64,000 nt of DNA from Candidatus Rifleibacteriota bacterium (GTDB lineage Bacteria; Riflebacteria; Ozemobacteria; Ozemobacterales; Ozemobacteraceae), in assembly GCA_029565415.1 (NCBI GenBank), contig JAKQOH010000116.1, positions 25,162-89,161 of the forward strand. The letters run 5' to 3'. Shown here piece after piece: positions 51,453 to 60,480 of this stretch. Below the pieces are notes generated by a model. That model ran no database searches, was not told the origin of the DNA, and saw only the letters and a list, made by a program, of their open reading frames with translations. Both the position numbers and the translations under genes were made by a program. The first letter of the stretch is position 1; each line of letters starts with the position of its first letter.

Positions 51453-51929
51453 GTGATCCAGCTCAAGCGTATTCTCGTTCCGGTCGACTTTTCTGACGGC
51501 GCCGAGCTGGCGCTCCGGTATGCCGCCTCGTTTGCCCGGCAACATACCGCCGAAGTGCATCTGCTCCACGTCTTCGAAGAGGAGTTCATGCCGCCCGTGC
51601 CGATGGAGATTCCCATCGCCCTGCCGACCGGCGCCGGCGTCCAGAAACAGCAGGATATCCACCAGCAGCTCCGTTCGTTCGTGGGCGATGGTCACAAGGA
51701 TATTCCGATCGTCACGACGGTGCGCGGCGGAAATGTCGCAACTGCTATTATAGAATATGCTACAGAACAAAAGATCGACATGATCATCATGGGCGCGCAC
51801 GGCCGGTCGGGCCTGCTTCAGTCGCTGCTGGGCGATACGTCGTATGCGGTGTCGCGGCAGGCCGACTGCCCGGTGCTGACGGTCCGGCCGACGCAGCGCA
51901 CCTTCATCGAGTCACCGGCCGCCGTCTGA
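51453..51929 (+). CDS. Universal stress protein (UspA family)
   Basis: 158 residues from a GTG start. RILVPVDFSDGAELALRYAASFA and the ATP-binding-type IMGAHGRSGLLQSLLGDTSY followed by CPVLTVRP. GAGGACG precedes the GTG. An AT-rich patch occurs at 51738-51774. Cytoplasmic, so probably not a partner of the exported propeller despite sharing its transcript. Confidence 0.92.
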   Translation: MIQLKRILVPVDFSDGAELALRYAASFARQHTAEVHLLHVFEEEFMPPVPMEIPIALPTGAGVQKQQDIHQQLRSFVGDGHKDIPIVTTVRGGNVATAIIEYATEQKIDMIIMGAHGRSGLLQSLLGDTSYAVSRQADCPVLTVRPTQRTFIESPAAV

Positions 51930-51955
51930 GCGCGGGCAGATCCACGAATCACCCG

Positions 51956-51985
51956 AAACGGGGGGAGGCGACGCCTCTCCCGTTT
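51956..51985. terminator. Convergent terminator hairpin
   Basis: AAACGG-rich stem with one bulge between the ends of the UspA gene and the U32 gene, with a T run (CGTTTTGTT) on the plus side. Confidence 0.7.
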
Positions 51986-51988
51986 TGT

Positions 51989-54229
51989 TCATGAGGAGCG
52001 GTTCCGGCTGCGTCCCGCGGCGATCAACTGTTCGATCTGGCCGAGCACCCGGAACGGACTTTCGTGCGGGGCCACGGCCACGTCGATCTGGAGAGGCAGG
52101 TTGCGCGGAGCTGCCAGCGCGGCAAGGGGGGAGACCAGAAACAGTCCCGTGGTTCCGGGGGCCAGTTCCATCAGGAAAAACCTGTCGCGGTGCGGATTCG
52201 TGATGATCCGGTTCCGCTCGGCGAGGACCGGGAAACGGCTGAGCGAGACGAGCGGATTGTGCGCGAGGCTCCAGAAGACGTCGGAATCCGTCGGTGGCTG
52301 TTGGGCAGGCCATTCGCGGGTTGCCGTCGGGACGAGGCCCTGTTGTCGGACAATCTGGCAGCCGCTCGTGTTGGCGAGATTGAAACACCAGTCGAGCCGG
52401 AAGGTGTGGCGCGGCAGGCGGCGGGTGAGCTCGAAGGCTTCCCAGCCCATGCACAGGAACTCCTGGTCGGGCAGTTCGTCCAGGGCGCGCGCCAGCTCGC
52501 CAAGGCGGCGCCAGGAGGTGACGGGGGGCAGCCAGAAGCCGACGCGGGCCGGGTCGACCGTGTCCGGAAGCGCGGCGCGATCCTCGAAGGGCAGGAGCCA
52601 ACGGTCGGGGCCGATGTCGCGATGGATGGGGAATGCCCGGTTGAACAGCCGCAGCGTGATGCCCGGTTTCGGTGCCGGGGCGGGGCGGGAGGAATCGGCC
52701 GGCGCGGTGACGGCGACGGCGGGTGCGGCAGGAGTCGGCTGCGACGGCGGTGGGAGCGTCGCGAGCCGGATGAGGGTGTCGACCAGATTGCGCTTGAGGC
52801 GCTTCAGATCGCCGGGGGGGATGAACATGCCCTCTTCGAGCGCCCGGGTGACGTGGCGGCGCGCTGCGAATGACTCGCCCAGAAGATGGAACTTCTGGGG
52901 CAGCGGCCCCATCTCGAGGCCCCTGCCGCCCAGGGCATGGGCGAGGAGTGCGTCGCTCTGGAGGCGGACGGGGCGGCCGTTGACGATCGTCTCGACGGCG
53001 AGAGGCTGACCCTCGCGGCCCGACCAGAACAGGTCGACGGGATACCGTTCCCAGTCGCGATTCCAGTGTTTCAGCCAGGGCATTTCGGCCGAGACATCGG
53101 TGCGGCGGAGCACGGTGCCGGCCGGCAGCGAGGCGGGAAGGCCGCGGATCAGCCAGCGACCGGTGCGGCCGGCCGGCTCCATCCAGGTGATCCGGGCTCC
53201 GTTGCGACCGCCGTCCGGGGTGTCCCAGGCCAGGCCGTCTCCCGGCTTCACCTGGACGGAAACGTCGATCTCGAGCAACCCGCCCCGGCCCGGTCCCGCG
53301 ACCCGGCCGACCGTCTGAGCTTCGCGGCCGGGCTGTTCCGGGGTGTTCCAGTCGCGGGGCGGCGTGCCGTGAAGGAAGCCGGTGTGGAACGGGCGGGAAA
53401 ACACCGCGGAAAGCTCCTCGTCCTGGGCCGTGCCCGGCCGCTCGCCATCGATTGCCCGCCGGTATGCCGACACGACGGCGTGGACGTATTCCGGCCCCTT
53501 CATGCGCCCTTCGATCTTGAGCGAGGAGATGCCGGCCCCGACCAGCTCGGGAACGGCCCCGATCAGCCGCAGGTCGCGCGGGCTGAACAGCCAGTCGCCG
53601 GGCTTTCCGTCACCCGCCGAGTAGGCTTTCCTGCAGGGCTGGGCGCAGGTGCCGCGGTTCCCCGACCGGGTGCCCAGCGCCGCGCTCCAGAAGCAGCGGC
53701 CCGAAATGCTGTAGCACATGGCGCCATGGACGAACGTCTCGACCTCGAACGGAACGCGGGCGGCCGCTTCCCGGATCTCGTCGAGCGACATCTCGCGGGG
53801 CAGGATCACCCGGGTGATGCCGAGCTTCTGCAGCACCTCGACGCCGCCCGTGGCATACCAGGCCGCCTGGGTGCTGAGATGACGGGGAATGGTGCTGCCG
53901 CGGGCCGCGAGAAGGGCGGCGACGCCGAGATCCTGGATGATCAGGGCATCCGGCTGGAGAACCTCGTAGAAATCGAGCGCCTGCTCCAGCAGATGCATCT
54001 CGTGGTCGAACACAATGGTATTCAGGGTAATATATAATTTGCGATTCAGCGAGGCGGTCACGTTGCGCGCCCAGCGCAGTCCCGCATCGTCGAAGTTGGG
54101 GGCGAACGCCCGCGCCCCGAACCGTTTTCCGGCGAGGTAGACCGCATCGGCGCCGGCCAGCAGGGCCGCCTTGAGGCAGCTCTGGTCGCCGGCGGGGGCG
54201 AGCAGTTCGACGCGTCGGGCGTTCGTCAT
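51989..54229 (-). CDS. U32 family peptidase (RlhA/YrrO-like) with Fe-S cysteines
   Basis: 746 residues. ELLAPAGDQSCLKAALLAGADAVYLAG, HLSTQAAW, and FVHGAMCYSISGRC then CAQPCRK, the four-Cys U32 cluster. The C-terminal 330 residues match the long RlhA-type form with an accessory domain. RlhA hydroxylates 23S rRNA; other members work in ubiquinone or tRNA hydroxylation. An AT-rich patch at 54012-54048 codes NRKLYITLNTI. Confidence 0.9.
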   Translation of the reverse strand: MTNARRVELLAPAGDQSCLKAALLAGADAVYLAGKRFGARAFAPNFDDAGLRWARNVTASLNRKLYITLNTIVFDHEMHLLEQALDFYEVLQPDALIIQDLGVAALLAARGSTIPRHLSTQAAWYATGGVEVLQKLGITRVILPREMSLDEIREAAARVPFEVETFVHGAMCYSISGRCFWSAALGTRSGNRGTCAQPCRKAYSAGDGKPGDWLFSPRDLRLIGAVPELVGAGISSLKIEGRMKGPEYVHAVVSAYRRAIDGERPGTAQDEELSAVFSRPFHTGFLHGTPPRDWNTPEQPGREAQTVGRVAGPGRGGLLEIDVSVQVKPGDGLAWDTPDGGRNGARITWMEPAGRTGRWLIRGLPASLPAGTVLRRTDVSAEMPWLKHWNRDWERYPVDLFWSGREGQPLAVETIVNGRPVRLQSDALLAHALGGRGLEMGPLPQKFHLLGESFAARRHVTRALEEGMFIPPGDLKRLKRNLVDTLIRLATLPPPSQPTPAAPAVAVTAPADSSRPAPAPKPGITLRLFNRAFPIHRDIGPDRWLLPFEDRAALPDTVDPARVGFWLPPVTSWRRLGELARALDELPDQEFLCMGWEAFELTRRLPRHTFRLDWCFNLANTSGCQIVRQQGLVPTATREWPAQQPPTDSDVFWSLAHNPLVSLSRFPVLAERNRIITNPHRDRFFLMELAPGTTGLFLVSPLAALAAPRNLPLQIDVAVAPHESPFRVLGQIEQLIAAGRSRNRSS

Positions 54230-54237
54230 GGGCGTGC

Positions 54238-54690
54238 TCAGGCAGGGGTGCGCTTCGAGCGAGCCGCGAGATGTCGGAGGGCCAGCAGATACCCGTCGAA
54301 GCCAAGGCCGCAGATCGAGCCGAGGCAGACCGGAGCGATCAGGGAGTTCGCGCGGAATGCTTCCCGGGCGAAGATGTTCGTCAGATGCACCTCGATGACG
54401 GGCACGGGAAGAGCGGCAACGCAGTCCCGAAGGGAAACGCTCGAGGTGGTGAGGCCTGCCGCGTTCAGGATGACGCCGGCATACGCCCCGGGGTTCATCG
54501 CGGTCTGGAGCTTGTCGAGCAGCGCCCCTTCGGCATTCGACTGGAAGGTTTCGATCGTGCAGCCGAGCCCGGCCGCTTCGGTCTCCAGCAGGGCCGTGAG
54601 GTCGGCAAGGGTTCCGGTGCCGTAGAGAGCCGGCTCGCGTCTGCCCAGCAGGTTCATGTTCGGGCCATTCACGACGAGAATTTTCTGCAT
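54238..54690 (-). CDS. aroQ: Type II 3-dehydroquinate dehydratase with altered active-site residues
   Basis: 150 residues. NGPNMNLLGRREPALYG gives Arg18 and Tyr23, and EVHLTN holds His102. However, the usual QSNHEG is QSNAEG (residues 50-55), the usual NPxAxTHxS block reads NAAGLTTSS (76-84), and FRHxS is FRANS. The shikimate-pathway assignment is good by length and fold; activity is less certain. Lies 8 bp before the U32 gene. Confidence 0.85.
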   Translation of the reverse strand: MQKILVVNGPNMNLLGRREPALYGTGTLADLTALLETEAAGLGCTIETFQSNAEGALLDKLQTAMNPGAYAGVILNAAGLTTSSVSLRDCVAALPVPVIEVHLTNIFAREAFRANSLIAPVCLGSICGLGFDGYLLALRHLAARSKRTPA

Positions 54691-54704
54691 GCTCATCTCC
54701 TTGA

Positions 54705-55835
54705 TCAGCGGGTCAGCGCCGCATCGAGAATACCGTACATTCCACGCAGCCACCGGACGAGATCGTGAGCGCTGCGCAGCCGCCAGAGGCTTTTCCACAG
54801 TCGGCCGCGTCGCCAGTAGAACTCGACGAGGTGGTGCCGGAGCAGGCCCGGCTGCCAGGCGGCGGGGTGGTCGATCGAGATCTCGTCCGCCTCGATCAGC
54901 AACGGGAGCGCGGCATCCGGAAGAAGATCGACCGGGAGACGGATGCCGATGGAAATGCCGTTGGAGCGCAGTTGGGCGGCAGGTGGAACGAATGCGTCCG
55001 GGCCGTCCGGACCGTCGAGGGTGGGGTTGAGCCAGACGCGCTGGAGAGGGGGTGAATGGGTGAGTCGCGCCGCTGTTGCATCGGTGGCACGGTCGAACCG
55101 GAGCGAAATAGTCATGCCCTGCTCGCCCGCGATCTCGACGAGCTGCTGAGCCCGTTGTGCGGATAAGCGGGGTGTTTCGAACGCGATACCGCCGAATCCT
55201 GACCGGCGGAGCCAGATGACCAGATCCGTCAAATCGCCGCGTGAGGGGGTGCCGGCTGGCTCGGCGAGGCGATCGAGCAGCCCGAGCCAGGGTTGGTGAA
55301 CCGAGATCGTCGGCTGGGAACCGGATTTTTCGGCGGAGGCTGCATACCCCGCCTGCTCGGCAAGGGGAGCCCCGGGGACCCCGAGGGGGCTTCTCAGATC
55401 CGCCTCGAGCGTGTCGACGGTGCCGTCGATGCCCTTCGGATCCTTGAGAAGCCACTCGCAGGCGACCCGGCCCGTGCCGTGGAGCGTCGCATCCCAGTCG
55501 GAGCCGATCTGGGCGGCACGGGGCCCGCCCAGGATCAATCGGGATTCGGGAAGGAGCTGTGCGAGCCGGGTGCGCATCATCGCCGCATCCACCGGCTGCC
55601 AGCCGGCTGCCGCCGCGACGATCACGGCCGCGAACGGGATCGCGCCCGATGAAGGGATATCTCCTTTCTCGGGGAGCCGGTCCTGGAGGTCGAGAAGAAG
55701 ACACCGGCCGGGAAAGGCGGCTGCCAGGCACGAAAGGCCGAGGGGAGCCGGATGGCCGGCTCCGCGGGCAAGCACGCCGCATCGAAGCGATGCCCGGGAT
55801 GTCGTGTGAATCAACAGTATCGAGGAGTCTGACAT
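54705..55835 (-). CDS. B12-binding/radical-SAM relative lacking cluster cysteines
   Basis: 376 residues. PLGLSCLAAAFPG near the N-terminus, LILGGPRAAQIG at about 95 and a C-terminus FYWRRGRLWKSLWRLRSAHD resemble cobalamin-binding radical SAM proteins, but no CxxxCxxC is present and the middle is a barrel-like remnant. It is 14 bp upstream of aroQ on the same strand. The start at 55835 lacks a strong ribosome site. Function unknown. Confidence 0.6.
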   Translation of the reverse strand: MSDSSILLIHTTSRASLRCGVLARGAGHPAPLGLSCLAAAFPGRCLLLDLQDRLPEKGDIPSSGAIPFAAVIVAAAAGWQPVDAAMMRTRLAQLLPESRLILGGPRAAQIGSDWDATLHGTGRVACEWLLKDPKGIDGTVDTLEADLRSPLGVPGAPLAEQAGYAASAEKSGSQPTISVHQPWLGLLDRLAEPAGTPSRGDLTDLVIWLRRSGFGGIAFETPRLSAQRAQQLVEIAGEQGMTISLRFDRATDATAARLTHSPPLQRVWLNPTLDGPDGPDAFVPPAAQLRSNGISIGIRLPVDLLPDAALPLLIEADEISIDHPAAWQPGLLRHHLVEFYWRRGRLWKSLWRLRSAHDLVRWLRGMYGILDAALTR

Positions 55836-55996
55836 GATGCGGTGCCGTCGGCCAGAAGCCGGAGCCGCTTTCATTGAGAGTATTCCCGCCGGCGCGGCAC
55901 CGATGGGAGCCGTCACCGGGCCCAGTGTACCACAACCCGTTTCCTCCGGCATCCTCGATGCGCGGCAAGCCATCACGACCGAGAAAGAAAAGCACA

Positions 55997-56147
55997 AGAA
56001 CCGATCCGCAGATGAGACAGATGGCGCAGATGAAATCCTGAGCCACTCCAACCGGGAGTTTTCGGCATATGCAGGAAATTTGGCGGTCCCAGGCGTTCGT
56101 TCCGCTCTGTTTTTTCACTTGCGGTCATCTGCCCTCCATCTGCGGAT
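55997..56147 (+). repeat. Palindromic-ended repeat element, copy A
   Basis: Begins AGAACCGATCCGCAGAT and ends CATCTGCGGAT, so the ends are inverted repeats (ATCCGCAGAT). The left arm has three 9-bp units of (G/A)CAGATNNN. The right end shares TCATCTGCCCTCCATCTG with copy B near 61 kb, which lies in the opposite orientation. It sits between the B12-like gene and the prenyltransferase gene. Confidence 0.8.
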
Positions 56148-56212
56148 GAGCCGGTGGTTCGTCGACGATGCAATCTGGTCAAATGGAAAGGCGGCTGGTA
56201 GAATGCCCCCGT

Positions 56213-57133
56213 ATGCCGATCCTGAACCTGATCAAATGCATGCGGCCCCGGCAATGGACGAAGAATCTCATCCTCTTCGCCGGGCTGCTGTTTTCCGAAA
56301 AAGGGCTTCTCTTCCAGCCGGCGGCCTGGCTCTGGGCCACGGTGGGCTTCTTCCTCTTCTGCCTGCTTTCGGGGGCGGTGTATCTGATCAACGATCTGGT
56401 CGACGTCGAGCGTGACCGGCGGCACCCGGAAAAGCGTCTGAGACCGATTCCGGCAGGCCTGGTCACGGTGGGACAGGCGCGCCTGGCGATTTTCCTGCTG
56501 CTGGTGACGACGATCGGCTGTGCTGCGGCGATTTCGAACCTGTTCGCCGTGTCGGCGGTCGCCTATTTCCTGCTGAATCTCGCCTACAGCCTCAAGCTCA
56601 AACAACTCGTCCTGCTCGACGTCCTGTGCATCGCGATTGGCTTCGTGCTGCGGGCCCAGGCCGGCGTCGGCGTGCTGCGGCCGATCGAGCCGGGGATTTA
56701 CATGTCGCACTGGCTGCTGCTCTGCACCCTGATGCTGGCGCTGTTTCTGGCGCTGGCCAAACGACGCCAGGAGATTATGCTGCTGAGCGAGGGGGCAGAT
56801 CTGCACCGCGTTTCGCTTGCAGACTACACGCCCGGGTTTATCGACCAGATGATCGCGATCGTCTCGGCGACGACCGTCGTCAGCTACGCCCTCTACACCG
56901 TGAGCACCGAAACCGTCGCCAAATTCGGCACCGACGGCCTCGTTCTCACCGTGCCCGTCGTCGTCTACGGCATTTTCCGCTATCTGTATCTGATTCATCT
57001 GCGCAAACTCGGCGACAACCCCTCCGAGCTCCTCCTCGCGGATCATCCCCTCCAGATCACGATCCTGATCTGGGCGGCGGCGGTAGCTCTCATCATCCAT
57101 TCCAAAGGCCTGATCAGCCTTTCCGGCCACTGA
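56213..57133 (+). CDS. UbiA-type prenyltransferase (decaprenyl-phosphate phosphoribosyltransferase-like)
   Basis: 306 residues, about eight spans. NDLVDVERDRRHPEKRLRPI carries the NDxxDxxxD prenyl-diphosphate site typical of DPPR synthases, and KRRQEI is seen in a later cytoplasmic loop. It would transfer phosphoribose (or another group) to polyprenyl phosphate. It heads an exopolysaccharide run; its stop overlaps the next start. Confidence 0.88.
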   Translation: MPILNLIKCMRPRQWTKNLILFAGLLFSEKGLLFQPAAWLWATVGFFLFCLLSGAVYLINDLVDVERDRRHPEKRLRPIPAGLVTVGQARLAIFLLLVTTIGCAAAISNLFAVSAVAYFLLNLAYSLKLKQLVLLDVLCIAIGFVLRAQAGVGVLRPIEPGIYMSHWLLLCTLMLALFLALAKRRQEIMLLSEGADLHRVSLADYTPGFIDQMIAIVSATTVVSYALYTVSTETVAKFGTDGLVLTVPVVVYGIFRYLYLIHLRKLGDNPSELLLADHPLQITILIWAAAVALIIHSKGLISLSGH

Positions 57134-58074
57134 TGAACGAACGGGAACGCATGCCCGACGAACGCTCCGTGCCGGCGCAATGGGCTGCCGCCTGTGCCCG
57201 TCACCCGCTCTGGGTGATCTTCTGCATCGTTTGCGCTCTGAGCCTCGAATGGTGGTTCTGGCGTTTTCCCCCGCGTGGCTACGAGGCCACCGACGTGATC
57301 ACGCTCGGCGAGGCTGCCGGCGAGCCGCTCGTCGGTTTCCCGAAGCTGTGGGACCGCCTGGTGAACGACGACGCGCTCATGATCGAGGTGATGACCCAGG
57401 GCGGCTGGCAGACGAGCGAACCCCGCCAGGAGGTGCTCCGCCTTCTCGAAACAACGATCAGGCCGGGGTTGTCGTATCGGATGACGAACGCCGGCATGGC
57501 CGAGATCCGGTTCCATCTCGGCACCCCGGAGCGGATCCGGCCGTTTCTGCAAGCCTTCACCGCCCGCATCCTCGCGCATCTGCGCCTGCTTTCCGCCCGG
57601 GAATACGAGAAACGCCTCTTTTTCACCGCCTCGGGCCTCGAGATTCTGACCCGCCGCCGCCAGGCCCTCCAGAACCTCTTCGGAACGGCCGATCTCCCGC
57701 GCCTGCTCGTGCCGGCATCCCAGGCTGCCGCAGCATCGCCTTCCCCTGAGGCTGATGCGTTCTCCGGACTGGCTTCCGCCTCCGTCTTCGGCCTGATCGG
57801 CAGGCTCACGGTCGATTCGGTGCTGCTTCAGGAGACGATGGCCCTCCGCGCCTGGAAAGAGCTCACGGCGAGCGAAGTCGGGAGCCTTGATCCGACACCC
57901 CGCGAACCCCTCCTGCTCACCGATCCGGCCTCTCCGCCCCGGCTTATCCAGCCCGGCGGCGGTGTGATCGCCCTGCTTCTGCCGATCGGCTGGCTGTTCC
58001 TTTGCCTGGCCGGTGTGATGCTGCTCGAAGCCGAAGCCGCCCGGCCCCGGCCGCAAGATGCCGGCAGCGTTTGA
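57133..58074 (+). CDS. Wzz-like polysaccharide chain-length protein
   Basis: 313 residues with a TM near residues 25-45 and another near 285-305, and a periplasmic helical region between, the layout of Wzz/GumC-type co-polymerases. Sequence is divergent. TGATGA overlap with the preceding gene and 17-bp overlap with the next. Confidence 0.7.
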   Translation: MNERERMPDERSVPAQWAAACARHPLWVIFCIVCALSLEWWFWRFPPRGYEATDVITLGEAAGEPLVGFPKLWDRLVNDDALMIEVMTQGGWQTSEPRQEVLRLLETTIRPGLSYRMTNAGMAEIRFHLGTPERIRPFLQAFTARILAHLRLLSAREYEKRLFFTASGLEILTRRRQALQNLFGTADLPRLLVPASQAAAASPSPEADAFSGLASASVFGLIGRLTVDSVLLQETMALRAWKELTASEVGSLDPTPREPLLLTDPASPPRLIQPGGGVIALLLPIGWLFLCLAGVMLLEAEAARPRPQDAGSV

Positions 58075-59305
58075 ACGGCCGGCCCGGGAAACGCTCTCCG
58101 ATGGGGTGAGTCGTCCGGAAACAGGCCTCCCCGGCTGGCTTGGGGGGTATCTGCTCCTGCTGCCACTCGGAATCCCGCTCTTCACGTATCTCGTTCCCTC
58201 GGATCTCTGCCTGGCCTTTGGCCTTGCTGCGGGAATTGCCGCTCATATACAACGGCCCTCCCACCGGCTCCCGGAACCGCGCGATACGGGCTCGTTCCCG
58301 GCCGCCGCCCTGGCGTTTGGCGGCTTCTGTCTGCTCGGCTCGCTTGTGACCGGTCAGCCCGGCGCCGTCGCGTTCGAGCTCGTCTCGATCGCCTGGCTGG
58401 CCCTCGGAGCCTGGATGATCTCTCGCGTCATTCCCTCGCCTGATGCCTGGAACGCGGCGGTGCACCGGTTCAACCTCCTCTTCCTGCCCGTGCTGCTGTT
58501 CTGCGTCGCCGGACTGGCCTCCCATTGGGTCGGCTGGGACGCGTGGACGGGCGGGGTGTTCTCGTTTCGCCTCTATCTCCCGTTCCGCTTCCCGATCCTG
58601 CTCGGCGCCTATCTGATCGCCGCCCACCCGTTTGCCGTCATCTGGCCCGGGATGGGATCTGCAAAGCGAATGATGTATAATATATTATTTATCATAGCTG
58701 TTTCGGGCGTCGGGGCCCGGAGCTGCATGCTCGTCGCCATCGGCCAGGTTGTCTGGAGCGAACTGCGGTCCGATGCCGAGATGAAACCCGTCCTGCCGGG
58801 ATGGCTCAGACTGGCTCTGGCCCTGACGGCCTTCGGCGCGATCGGCCTGCTGCTTGCCGACGAACTCTCCTTCCAGCGATCGTTCGGCTTGTCCGGCGTT
58901 CCCGCCCTTGCGCAGGATCTGCCCCGGGAACGCCAACTCGATCGCGCGCTCACGCATCTTGACGATCTGCTCATCGGCATCGGCCCGGGCTGCTTCCGAG
59001 CCATCCACGGGGAGGAGCTGCACAACACCCCGCTGAACCTGCTCGTGGAAACGGGGATCGGCGGCTTCCTGACGGCCCATGCCGTCCTTCTGGCGGCGCT
59101 CCTCCCGGTCATCCGTGGCCTTCGGGCCCGGGGGGCCGATGAACGGCGCCGCGCCGCCGCCCTGCTCGGGGCCGTGGCCGGGCTGTATCTGCTCGGCCTG
59201 TTCCACAACCTTCTCCGGAACCGCTTCGTCTGGCTCGTCCTGGCTCTTGCCCTCGCCTGGCCGAAAACACCGGCCGGCGATGCGGAGGAGCGGCCATGGA
59301 TCTGA
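58058..59305 (+). CDS. O-antigen polymerase/ligase-like membrane protein
   Basis: 415 residues, about ten spans. A Wzy-C-type motif GIGPGCFRAIHGEELHNTPL then NLLVETGIGG lies near residues 305-335. It joins or polymerises lipid-linked repeats at the periplasmic face. An AT-rich patch occurs at 58668-58704. Confidence 0.82.
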   Translation: MPAAFERPARETLSDGVSRPETGLPGWLGGYLLLLPLGIPLFTYLVPSDLCLAFGLAAGIAAHIQRPSHRLPEPRDTGSFPAAALAFGGFCLLGSLVTGQPGAVAFELVSIAWLALGAWMISRVIPSPDAWNAAVHRFNLLFLPVLLFCVAGLASHWVGWDAWTGGVFSFRLYLPFRFPILLGAYLIAAHPFAVIWPGMGSAKRMMYNILFIIAVSGVGARSCMLVAIGQVVWSELRSDAEMKPVLPGWLRLALALTAFGAIGLLLADELSFQRSFGLSGVPALAQDLPRERQLDRALTHLDDLLIGIGPGCFRAIHGEELHNTPLNLLVETGIGGFLTAHAVLLAALLPVIRGLRARGADERRRAAALLGAVAGLYLLGLFHNLLRNRFVWLVLALALAWPKTPAGDAEERPWI

Positions 59306-60471
59306 TCATCACGACCCAGAACCGGTATGACCGGGCCCCGGATGGTCGCTGCTGGACCACGACGGGGATGGCATACGGCTACTGGACCCGGTATCTCGAC
59401 GTGTTCGACCGGGTGCTCGTCGCTGCCCGGCTTCGGGACGTCGCCAAACCCCCGCACGGCGCGGCGCGCGCCGACGGCGAAGGGGTCGAAATCCGCGGGC
59501 TGCCGTATTTCGTCGGCCCCTGGGAAATGCTCGCCCGAAGCGAGGAGCTGCGCCGCGTCCATGCCCGGCTGGTTCCCCGGAAAACCCCCGTCATCCTGCG
59601 GGTGCCGGCCCAGCCCGCGAGCTGCTTGCGACGTCACCTGGCCGGACGGGGCATCCCCTGGGCCGTCGAGGTCATCGCCGACCCGTGGGAGCAGTTCGGC
59701 CCCGGGGTGCACGCGACCCCCGTCATGCCCCTGCTGAGGCTGATCGCCCGGATCGAAACCCGCCTCGACTGCTGCGGGGCCGCCGCCGCCGCCTATGTCA
59801 CGGAAGGGGCGCTCCAGCGGAGGTACCCGTGCCCGAACGGCATGTTCGGCGTCTCGGATGTCGATCTCGACGACGAGGCCTTTGCCGGCGCACCCCGCCG
59901 GTTTCCGCCCGGCTCGGTCGCCCGCTCCTGGATCCTTGCCGGCTCCCTCCATCATGGTCAGAAGGGCGTCGATATAATACTGAAAAGTATATCAATTCTC
60001 GCAAAGCACGGCCTGTGCCCTGACGCCCGGCTCACCGTGATCGGTGACGGCTTTGAACGGCCGGGGCTGATGCGGCTGGCCGAACGTCTGGGAGTCGCCG
60101 GCCGGATCGAGTTCGCCGGTGCGCTTCCGACTCCCCGCGAGGTTCGCGCCCGCTTCGATGAGGCGGACCTCTTCGTCCTGCCGTCCCGGTCCGAGGGATT
60201 GCCGCGCGCGATGCTCGAGGCGATGGCCCGCGGGCTGCCCTGCATCGGAACCCGCGTCGGCGGCGTTCCGGAAATTCTGCCCGACGCGGCGATCGTTCCC
60301 CCGGGGGATCCGGCCGCTCTCGCGCGGCTGCTTCACGATCTCTCGACGGACCCGGCGCGGCTCGGACGGCTCGCGGCCGACCTGTTCACGACGGCCGGCC
60401 GGTTCCGGAAAACGCTGTTGCGCCCGAAGCTGCGGGGGTTTCTCGAACGGGTGCGCTCGGCCTGCGGGTGA
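59296..60471 (+). CDS. GT4 glycosyltransferase
   Basis: 391 residues. GT4-type EADLFVLPSRSEGLPRAMLEAMARGLPCIGTRVGGVPEI-like segment is present (DEADLFVLPSRSEGLPRAML, then ARGLPCIGTRVGGVPE). It adds sugars to a lipid-linked repeat in the cytoplasm. Overlaps the polymerase gene by 10 bp. An AT-rich patch occurs at 59970-60002. Confidence 0.93.
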   Translation: MDLIITTQNRYDRAPDGRCWTTTGMAYGYWTRYLDVFDRVLVAARLRDVAKPPHGAARADGEGVEIRGLPYFVGPWEMLARSEELRRVHARLVPRKTPVILRVPAQPASCLRRHLAGRGIPWAVEVIADPWEQFGPGVHATPVMPLLRLIARIETRLDCCGAAAAAYVTEGALQRRYPCPNGMFGVSDVDLDDEAFAGAPRRFPPGSVARSWILAGSLHHGQKGVDIILKSISILAKHGLCPDARLTVIGDGFERPGLMRLAERLGVAGRIEFAGALPTPREVRARFDEADLFVLPSRSEGLPRAMLEAMARGLPCIGTRVGGVPEILPDAAIVPPGDPAALARLLHDLSTDPARLGRLAADLFTTAGRFRKTLLRPKLRGFLERVRSACG

Positions 60472-60480
60472 GCGGGGGGA

